A stretch of 64,000 nt of DNA from Hymenobacter canadensis (lineage in GTDB: Bacteria; Bacteroidota; Bacteroidia; Cytophagales; Hymenobacteraceae): assembly GCF_027359925.1 (NCBI RefSeq), contig NZ_CP114767.1, forward strand, positions 1,922,001 through 1,986,000, read 5' to 3'. Position 1 is the first letter of the stretch; every line of letters starts with the position of its first letter. The notes beneath the pieces are model-generated. The model was not told where the DNA came from, ran no database searches, and saw only the letters and a list, made by a program, of their open reading frames with translations. The translations under genes were made by a program, and so were the position numbers. Below, piece after piece: positions 58,598 through 64,000 of this stretch.

Positions 58598-59404
58598 ATG
58601 CAGTTTCATCAGTTTGCTCCACCCAAACAGCTTCAAACCCACGTCCGGTTTTTATGGGCGCTGGATGCCCCCGGCACCGGGCCCAACCTGCTGCGCACAA
58701 TTGCCGACGGTTGCCCCGGCCTGGTGTTTCAGCAAGCCGCGCCCGGCAGCATCCGCGACGAAACCAATAAACCCTGGCCCACGCTGCTGCTCTACGGCCA
58801 GGCCACCAAGCCCAGCACCGTGCACGCCCCCGGCCCCTTCCGGATGGTGGGCGCCTGCTTCCACCCCAGCGCCGTGCCGGCCCTGTTTGATGTGCGGGCC
58901 GACGAACTGACTGACACGTGCCTGGACGCCGATCTGCTGCCCACCACCCACCGTTCCCTGTGCCAGCAATTGCTGGGAAGCTCCTCGCCCACTGCGCAAA
59001 CCAACCTGCTGGCGGCGCATCTGCTGGCCCGGCTCCGCACAGCCCACCACCCGCCCGATGCCGGGGTGCAGCAGGCGCTGGCTTGTATTCTGGGTTCGCA
59101 GGGCACTGTTTCCTTGCCGCAGCTGCGGCAGCAGATGCAGCTTTCGGAGCGAAGCCTGCAGCGCCGGTTCAAGTACCACGTAGGCGTTTCGCCCAAGCTA
59201 TTCTCCCGCATCTGCCGCTTTCAGGCCAGCCTGGCCCAGTTGCGCGCGGCCCACTACGAGAAGCTGTCCGACCTGGCATTTGAACACGACTACGCCGACC
59301 AGTCGCACTATATCCGCACCTTCAGGGAGTTCACCGGCATTTCGCCCCAGCAATACCGCCGGCAAACCCGCGACGCCCTGGAAAACTTTTCGGAGTTGGC
59401 GTAA
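58598..59404 (+). CDS. AraC family transcriptional regulator
   Basis: 268 residues from ATG at 58598 (MQFHQFAPPKQLQTHVRFLW). The N-terminal part resembles the DUF6597-type sensor found in many AraC proteins (PPKQLQTHVRFLWALDAPGT, DGCPGLVFQQ). The C-terminal 100 residues are an AraC HTH pair: SLPQLRQQMQLSERSLQRRF and LSDLAFEHDYADQSHYIRTF then FTGISPQQYRRQ. The next two genes (SDR, DUF1772) follow closely on the same strand and are candidate targets. Confidence 0.9.
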   Translation: MQFHQFAPPKQLQTHVRFLWALDAPGTGPNLLRTIADGCPGLVFQQAAPGSIRDETNKPWPTLLLYGQATKPSTVHAPGPFRMVGACFHPSAVPALFDVRADELTDTCLDADLLPTTHRSLCQQLLGSSSPTAQTNLLAAHLLARLRTAHHPPDAGVQQALACILGSQGTVSLPQLRQQMQLSERSLQRRFKYHVGVSPKLFSRICRFQASLAQLRAAHYEKLSDLAFEHDYADQSHYIRTFREFTGISPQQYRRQTRDALENFSELA

Positions 59405-59470
59405 GGTGTCGGTTTTGTTCTATTCAGAGGGGAGTAGAACCGCGTGCTTTGGTAAAAAAAACCAAGCACT

Positions 59471-60100
59471 ATGCAACTCCTCATCTTCGGCGCCACCGGC
59501 GGCACAGGCCGCCAGCTGGTAGTACAGGCCCTTGCCGCGGGCCATACCGTCACGGCCTTTGCCCGCTCATCGGCCAAGGTAGCCACCCAGCACCCCAACC
59601 TACGCGTCGTGCAGGGCGACGTACTTTCCTATCCGGCAGTGCTGGCTGCCATGGCCGGGCAAGACGCCGTGCTGTCGGCGCTAGGGGCCCCAGCCCGACA
59701 GAAAGACGATTTGCGCTCGGCCGGCACCCGCAATATTCTGCAGGCCATGGAGGCCACCGGCGTGCGCCGCTTCATCTGCCTGACCACCATGGGCATCGGC
59801 GACAGCAAAGCTCTGTTGCCCTTCTCCTACAAGTACCTCCTTGTGCCGCTGCTGCTGCGCCACGCCTTTGCCGATTCGGAGCTGCAGGAGCAGTACATCC
59901 GGCAAAGCCCCGTCGAGTGGACTATTGCCCGGCCAGCCACGCTCACTAACGGCGCCCGCACCGGCCACTACCGGCACGGCTTCCCGGCCACAGAACGGGG
60001 CCTGAAAATCAGCATCTCCCGCGCCGATGTGGCGGATTTCATGCTCCAGCAGCTGCACGAAACAAAGTACCTGCGCCAAACGCCGTGTCTTTCTTACTAA
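59471..60100 (+). CDS. NAD(P)-binding atypical SDR
   Basis: 209 residues. Rossmann N-terminus MQLLIFGATGGTGRQLVVQA (GATGGTG dinucleotide motif), VVQGDVLSYPAVLAAMAGQD, RRFICLTTMGIG in place of the usual SDR catalytic triad, and SPVEWTIARPATLTNGARTG. This is the layout of flavin-reductase-like / NmrA-type short SDRs. Reaction unknown. 17 bp from the DUF1772 gene, so co-transcribed. Confidence 0.85.
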   Translation: MQLLIFGATGGTGRQLVVQALAAGHTVTAFARSSAKVATQHPNLRVVQGDVLSYPAVLAAMAGQDAVLSALGAPARQKDDLRSAGTRNILQAMEATGVRRFICLTTMGIGDSKALLPFSYKYLLVPLLLRHAFADSELQEQYIRQSPVEWTIARPATLTNGARTGHYRHGFPATERGLKISISRADVADFMLQQLHETKYLRQTPCLSY

Positions 60101-60117
60101 CCCTTATTTAGGAGCTG

Positions 60118-60630
60118 ATGCAGACTAATTCCATCATTCTTGGGGCAGCTACGGGCACTACGGGCCTGATAGCCGGCTTATTCTACGGCTTTTCCGTGGC
60201 AATAAACCCTGCTTTTGCGCGCCTGCCAGATGCCTCATATATCGCTGCTATGCAGAATATCAACCTCATCATTCAGAATCCGGTGTTCGGGCTCAGCTTT
60301 TTTGGGGCGCCGCTGTTGCTTCCGGCAGCAGCGCTAGCCTACCGGCGTGTCGGGGTGCGGCAGTTTCGCTTCTTAGCGGTAGCTTCAGCCGTTTATCTGG
60401 CGGGCAGTTTTGGCGTGACGATACTGGCTAACATTCCGCTAAATGAACAGCTTGCGGCCTTCCCGCTGCACACGGCCTCTGATAGCCAGGCAGCTGACGC
60501 CCGGATGCACTTCGCCCGGCCTTGGAACCGTTGGCATACGGTGCGCACTGTTGCCAGCACTATAGCGTTAACTCTCGCTATTGCGGCTTGCCTGGTCCCA
60601 AAGCCTGCTCTCCTTCACCAGGCGTCGTAG
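60118..60630 (+). CDS. DUF1772 membrane protein
   Basis: 170 residues with four hydrophobic segments: IILGAATGTTGLIAGLFYGF, FGLSFFGAPLLLPAAALAYR, FLAVASAVYLAGSFGVTIL and RTVASTIALTLAIAACLVP. The pattern PAFARLPDASYIAAMQNIN and NIPLNEQLA, and RMHFARPWNRWHTVRTV, matches DUF1772 (anthrone-oxygenase-like family). Probably paired with the SDR upstream. Exact substrate unknown. Confidence 0.85.
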   Translation: MQTNSIILGAATGTTGLIAGLFYGFSVAINPAFARLPDASYIAAMQNINLIIQNPVFGLSFFGAPLLLPAAALAYRRVGVRQFRFLAVASAVYLAGSFGVTILANIPLNEQLAAFPLHTASDSQAADARMHFARPWNRWHTVRTVASTIALTLAIAACLVPKPALLHQAS

Positions 60631-60748
60631 TCTTCGTATCCCGAAGTTTTGGCTAATGGAGAAAACCATGGGCTGCGGTTTCCTCCTATTCCCAGCTACT
60701 GCCTGTTACGGCTCGTCCCCACTCCCAAATATATATCGGCTAACAATC

Positions 60749-60788
60749 TGTGGCCCTGCAACGCTTTCTAGGTGTTTTGCAGGGCCAC
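60749..60788. terminator. hairpin after the DUF1772 gene
   Basis: GTGGCCCTGCA (60750-60760) pairs with TGCAGGGCCAC (60778-60788), 17-nt loop, no T run. Probably ends the regulator operon and precedes the phosphohexomutase gene. Confidence 0.6.
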
Positions 60789-60861
60789 TCCCGTTTCCCA
60801 CGAAAACCTGTTTTCTTTACCGCCCGTTCTCCTCTTGTCTCCTTTCCATTTTAGTACCGAT

Positions 60862-62598
60862 ATGGCCCTCACCCCCGAAATTCAGCAACGCATCAGCACT
60901 TGGCTCACCCCACACTACGACGCCGATACTCAGACGGAAATTCGGCAGCTGCAGACTGATAACCAGGACGATTTCCTGTCGGATGCTTTCTACCGCAACC
61001 TGGAATTTGGCACCGGCGGCCTGCGGGGTATTATGGGCGCGGGCTCCAACCGCATGAACCGCTACACGCTGGGCATGGCCACCCAGGGGTTGAGCAACTA
61101 CCTGCTCCAGCAGTTTGCAGGGCAGGAAATCAAAGTGGCCGTGGCCCACGACTCGCGCAACAACAGCCGCGCCTTTGCCGAGCTGGTGGCGGGCATTTTC
61201 TCGGCCAATGGCATTACGGTGTACCTGTTTGAGGCGCTGCGGCCCACGCCGGAGCTGTCGTTCACGATCCGGCACCTGGGCTGCCAGAGCGGCTGCGTTA
61301 TCACGGCTTCGCACAACCCCAAGGAGTACAACGGCTTCAAGGTGTACTGGAAAGATGGCGCCCAGGTGGTAGCCCCGCACGACAAGAACATTATCCGGGA
61401 AGTGGAAGCCATCCAGGGCGTGGAAGAAGTGAAATTCCAAGCCGATACCACGCGCATTCACAGCATCGGGGCCGAGGTGGATGCCGCCTACCTGGCTAAG
61501 GTGAAGGAACTGAGCATCAACCCCGCCGCCATCCAGCGTCAGCACGACCTGAAAATCGTATTCACGCCGATTCATGGCACCGGCATCACGCTGGTGCCGC
61601 AGGCGCTGGCGCAGCTGGGCTTCACCAACGTATCGGTGGTAGAAGCCCAAGCCACCCCCGACGGCAACTTCCCCACGGTGCTGTCGCCCAACCCCGAGGA
61701 GCAGGTAGCTATGCAGATGGCCCTCGACCAGGCCAAAGCCCTCGACGCCGACATCGTGCTGGCCACCGACCCCGATGCCGACCGGGTGGGCATTGCGGTG
61801 AAGAACACGCGCGGCGAATGGGTGCTGGTGAACGGCAACCAGACGGCCGCCCTGCTGACCTATTACGTGCTGTCGGCGCGGCAGCAGGCCGGCAAAAAAA
61901 CCGACAAGGACTTCATTGTGTACACTATCGTGACCAGCGAAGTACTCGGCGACATTGCCCGCTCCTACGACGTGCAGAGCTACCAGACGCTCACCGGCTT
62001 CAAGTACATAGCCGGCCTGATCCGGGAGTTGGAAGGCGAGGCCAACTACGTGGGTGGCGGCGAGGAAAGCTACGGCTACATGCTCGGCAACTTCGTGCGC
62101 GATAAGGACGCCGTATCGGCCTGCGCCCTGCTGGCCGAAATGGCCGCCGTGGCCAAAGACAACGGCCACTCGCTCTACGAGGAGATGACGCGCATGTACG
62201 CCCAGTACGGCCTGTATAAAGAGCACTTGATTTCGCTCACCAAAAAAGGCCAGCGCGGCGCCGAGGAAATTCAGGAAATGATGGCCGGCCTGCGCGCCAC
62301 GCCGCCCGCCACCATTGCCGGCCAGCCCGTGGTAGAGCTGCGCGACTACAAAACCGGCCTCATCCGGGACTTGCGCACCAACCTGGAAACGCCCACCGGC
62401 CTGGAAAGCAGCAACGTATTGCAGTTCATCCTGGAAGACGGCAGCAAGATTTCGGCCCGTCCTTCGGGCACCGAGCCAAAAATCAAGTTCTACTTCAGCG
62501 TGCGGCATCCGCTCAAGTCGCACGTCGATTTCGAACTGGCCGAACGCCAGGCCCAGGAGAAAATTCAGGCCATCATCGAAGACATGCAGCTGAAGTAA
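60862..62598 (+). CDS. phosphoglucomutase/phosphomannomutase family (phospho-sugar mutase)
   Basis: 578 residues from ATG at 60862 (MALTPEIQQRISTWLTPHYD). It interconverts hexose 1- and 6-phosphates. Active-site features of the alpha-D-phosphohexomutase superfamily: GTGGLRGIMGAGSNRMNRYT, the phospho-Ser loop CVITASHNPKEYNGFKVYW, the metal loop ATDPDADRVGIAV, GEESYGYMLG and the phosphate-binding RPSGTEPKIKFYFS. The length matches the PgcA-type phosphoglucomutase group found in Bacteroidetes. Confidence 0.93.
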   Translation: MALTPEIQQRISTWLTPHYDADTQTEIRQLQTDNQDDFLSDAFYRNLEFGTGGLRGIMGAGSNRMNRYTLGMATQGLSNYLLQQFAGQEIKVAVAHDSRNNSRAFAELVAGIFSANGITVYLFEALRPTPELSFTIRHLGCQSGCVITASHNPKEYNGFKVYWKDGAQVVAPHDKNIIREVEAIQGVEEVKFQADTTRIHSIGAEVDAAYLAKVKELSINPAAIQRQHDLKIVFTPIHGTGITLVPQALAQLGFTNVSVVEAQATPDGNFPTVLSPNPEEQVAMQMALDQAKALDADIVLATDPDADRVGIAVKNTRGEWVLVNGNQTAALLTYYVLSARQQAGKKTDKDFIVYTIVTSEVLGDIARSYDVQSYQTLTGFKYIAGLIRELEGEANYVGGGEESYGYMLGNFVRDKDAVSACALLAEMAAVAKDNGHSLYEEMTRMYAQYGLYKEHLISLTKKGQRGAEEIQEMMAGLRATPPATIAGQPVVELRDYKTGLIRDLRTNLETPTGLESSNVLQFILEDGSKISARPSGTEPKIKFYFSVRHPLKSHVDFELAERQAQEKIQAIIEDMQLK

Positions 62599-62623
62599 GC
62601 TTCAGCCACTTCTTGGCAAGCCG

Positions 62624-62654
62624 GCCCCGACTACGCCCGTAGTCGGGGCTTTTT
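62624..62654 (+). terminator. terminator of the phospho-sugar mutase gene
   Basis: 11-bp perfect stem GCCCCGACTAC / GTAGTCGGGGC with a 4-nt loop and five T. Confidence 0.93.
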
Positions 62655-62998
62655 GTTGGCAGGAAACCGGCCGACCACAGAATATTACTGACCACCGGAA
62701 AAATCCGCGTTGTTTTTTAGCGAATACCGCTGCCGGGTCAAGCAGCCACCCTAGCGGATCAGGCGCTGAAACCTATGCCGCGGCGTGTGCAATAAGCGTA
62801 CAGCACACTGGCAAAACAGCCGTTTGCAGCTTCCCAGGCCATTTTGTCGGCTTGTATTTGCTGTTGACTGCCGCTAGATTTGGGTGTAGCCCCAATGGGT
62901 TCCGGAGTCATATGGCCACTGGCTGGCTGGCTTCCCTCCTTTCGGCATCATGGCTGCCTGCGCTGGCGGCCTCGTTATTTTGAGTGAGAAAGTGAGGC

Positions 62999-63027
62999 AA
63001 ACAGGACGGGGTTTCCCCGTCCTGTTT
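62999..63027. other. hairpin in the leader of the GH5 gene
   Basis: 13-bp perfect stem AAACAGGACGGGG / CCCCGTCCTGTTT with a TTT loop, ending 34 nt before the ATG. Strong enough to act as an attenuator or mRNA 5' stabiliser. Confidence 0.6.
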
Positions 63028-63061
63028 CTCGCTGGCTTGCTGCTCATGCCGCTCCTTATAT

Positions 63062-64000
63062 ATGCGTTATTTACTGAAGGACCGCCGGTGCAGCGGGCAG
63101 CTGATACGCTGTTTGCTACTGCTGCTGCTGCTGGGCAGCGAGCTGCTGACGCAAACTGCCATGGCCCAGCCCCTGAGCATGCTGCATACCCAGGGCACCG
63201 CCCTATTGGATGCCAAAAACCAGCCCGTCGTGCTGCGTGGCATCAATGTGGGCGGCTGGCTGCTGCAGGAAAGCTACATTCTTCGAACCGATTCGTTGAA
63301 CGCGCAGTGGCGCATTCAGCAGGCCATGCTGCGCAGCATGCCCGAGGCCGACGTGGAGGACTTCTACCGCCGCTACCGGGCCGGGTTCGTTACCAAAGCC
63401 GATATCGACTTCGTTGCCCGGCAGGGCTTCAACTGCGTGCGTCTGCCGTTTCATTACGACCTGTTTCTGACCACTGCCCAGCGCCGCGCCCGTACCCGCG
63501 CCCTGCAGAACCCGCGCAACATTGAGGCCTACGTGCAGTCGCTCAGCACCTGGTACGACCAGAATCAGCTGTTTACGGACACGAAAAACCTGGAAGGCTT
63601 CCGGCTGATTGATGACGTGCTGCGCTGGTGCGCCGCCAACAACCTCTACGTGGTGCTGGACCTGCACGCCGCGCCCGGCGGCCAGGGCGCCGACCGCAAC
63701 ATCAGCGACTGCCTGGTGCCGCTGGACTTGTGGAAGCGCCGCGACGCTCAAGGCCGCCTGATCTACCAGGATCTGACCGTGCGGCTCTGGCAGCAGATTT
63801 CAAAGCGCTACAAAAACGATGCGCGCGTGGCGCTCTACGACTTCATCAACGAGCCCAACGGCATGACCACCGCCAACGGCCTGGCCGGCGACAACTCCGA
63901 GCTCAGCGCGCTCTACAGCCGCCTGATTGACGTGGTGCGTGACCAGAACGACCAGCACGTGGTGCTGCTGGAAGGCAACGGCTACGGCAACGAGTACACC
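63062..64000 (+). CDS. glycoside hydrolase family 5 (cellulase-like), partial
   Basis: Runs off the right edge; 313 codons are visible from ATG at 63062 (MRYLLKDRRCSGQLIRCLLL). A hydrophobic signal peptide runs through LLLLLLLGSELLTQTAMAQ. The catalytic domain starts near residue 50: VVLRGINVGGWLLQES, GFNCVRLPFHYDLF, LYVVLDLHAAPGGQ, and the acid/base Glu in YDFINEPNGMT. The nucleophile Glu is beyond the window. GH5 enzymes cut beta-1,4 or beta-1,3 glucans or mannans; the exact subfamily cannot be told from this part. Confidence 0.88.
   Translation, partial: MRYLLKDRRCSGQLIRCLLLLLLLGSELLTQTAMAQPLSMLHTQGTALLDAKNQPVVLRGINVGGWLLQESYILRTDSLNAQWRIQQAMLRSMPEADVEDFYRRYRAGFVTKADIDFVARQGFNCVRLPFHYDLFLTTAQRRARTRALQNPRNIEAYVQSLSTWYDQNQLFTDTKNLEGFRLIDDVLRWCAANNLYVVLDLHAAPGGQGADRNISDCLVPLDLWKRRDAQGRLIYQDLTVRLWQQISKRYKNDARVALYDFINEPNGMTTANGLAGDNSELSALYSRLIDVVRDQNDQHVVLLEGNGYGNEYT

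Larger units (their letters stand above)
62599..63061. other. intergenic region before the GH5 gene
   Basis: 463 bp. It contains the terminator at 62624-62654 and the hairpin at 62999-63027. A 23-codon reading frame (62912-62983, MATGWLASLLSASWLPALAA...) is visible but unsupported. No other coding sequence. Confidence 0.5.

Noticed and set aside
60817..62523. Long minus-strand open frame opposite the phospho-sugar mutase
   Set aside because: Same GC-driven shadow effect; composition is Gly/Val/His/Gln-rich and it is fully covered by a recognised gene.
1..64000. tRNA, rRNA or riboswitch
   Set aside because: No cloverleaf, rRNA segment or TPP-type thi-box was seen by eye, including upstream of thiL; a covariance-model scan would be needed to exclude small RNAs.

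Overview
The window is a gene-dense, roughly 60% GC segment of a Bacteroidetes chromosome. It most resembles Hymenobacter or a relative (Cytophagales); this is inferred from protein style, not from a database search. Supporting signs are four secreted or surface proteins of type IX secretion (T9SS) style, a PorU2-like C25 peptidase next to a PorV/PorQ-family porin, a Bacteroidetes-type curli operon, many lipoproteins, TTG-N19-21-TAnnTTTG promoters, and many palindromic intergenic repeats, one carrying a GTCATCCTGAGCG motif.

Layout. 1-3.2 kb: the 3' end of an RlmD-type rRNA methyltransferase, two AT-richer unknown genes, a conserved hypothetical and thiL. 3.2-9.9 kb: a T9SS cargo, two small lipoproteins, an M3 oligopeptidase, a flavin/2Fe-2S reductase and an M23 peptidase. 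9.9-14.1 kb: a LolC/E-like permease, NamZ-like muramidase, fmt and folA. 14.1-20.5 kb: the PorU2-like protein and PorV/PorQ-family porin. 20.8-24.1 kb: padR plus a PspC/GIN-domain membrane protein, followed by a relic of a second GIN protein. 24.5-29.2 kb: an alpha/beta hydrolase, cca, a DUF2306-like membrane protein, tsaC/sua5 and mce. 29.3-33.1 kb: an iscS-iscU-(unknown)-iscA cluster, a 62-bp tandem repeat and an unknown gene. 33.2-40.9 kb: two large adjacent T9SS cargo proteins. 40.9-44.3 kb: an AT-rich stretch with two decayed 3' copies of the intact PD40 lipoprotein gene next to it. 44.6-48.8 kb: the curli operon csgE-csgF-csgG-curlin-curlin. 49-54.5 kb: a glutathionylspermidine-synthase-family ligase with an UPF0323-like lipoprotein, murI and an ABC-F ATPase. 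54.5-64 kb: tandem lipoprotein paralogs, a DUF952 protein, hppD, an AraC regulator followed by a SDR and a DUF1772 gene, a phosphohexomutase, and the 5' part of a GH5 glycosidase.

How the parts work together. The window mixes housekeeping functions (formyl-Met-tRNA, folate, thiamine, tRNA maturation, Fe-S assembly, peptidoglycan precursor) with an envelope programme: T9SS cargo and processing, curli amyloid export, a PadR/PspC envelope unit and many lipoproteins. Gene ends are usually marked by strong hairpins, many of them bidirectional between convergent genes.

The most interesting non-routine signals are the curli operon (CsgG with a C-terminal barrel-like extension, and a clear separate promoter with an inverted repeat in front of the curlin genes), the graded series of decaying 3' gene copies with their own hairpins downstream of the PD40 lipoprotein, the GIN-domain relic, and the 62-bp tandem repeat. 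I see no CRISPR array, tRNA, rRNA, transposase or prophage.
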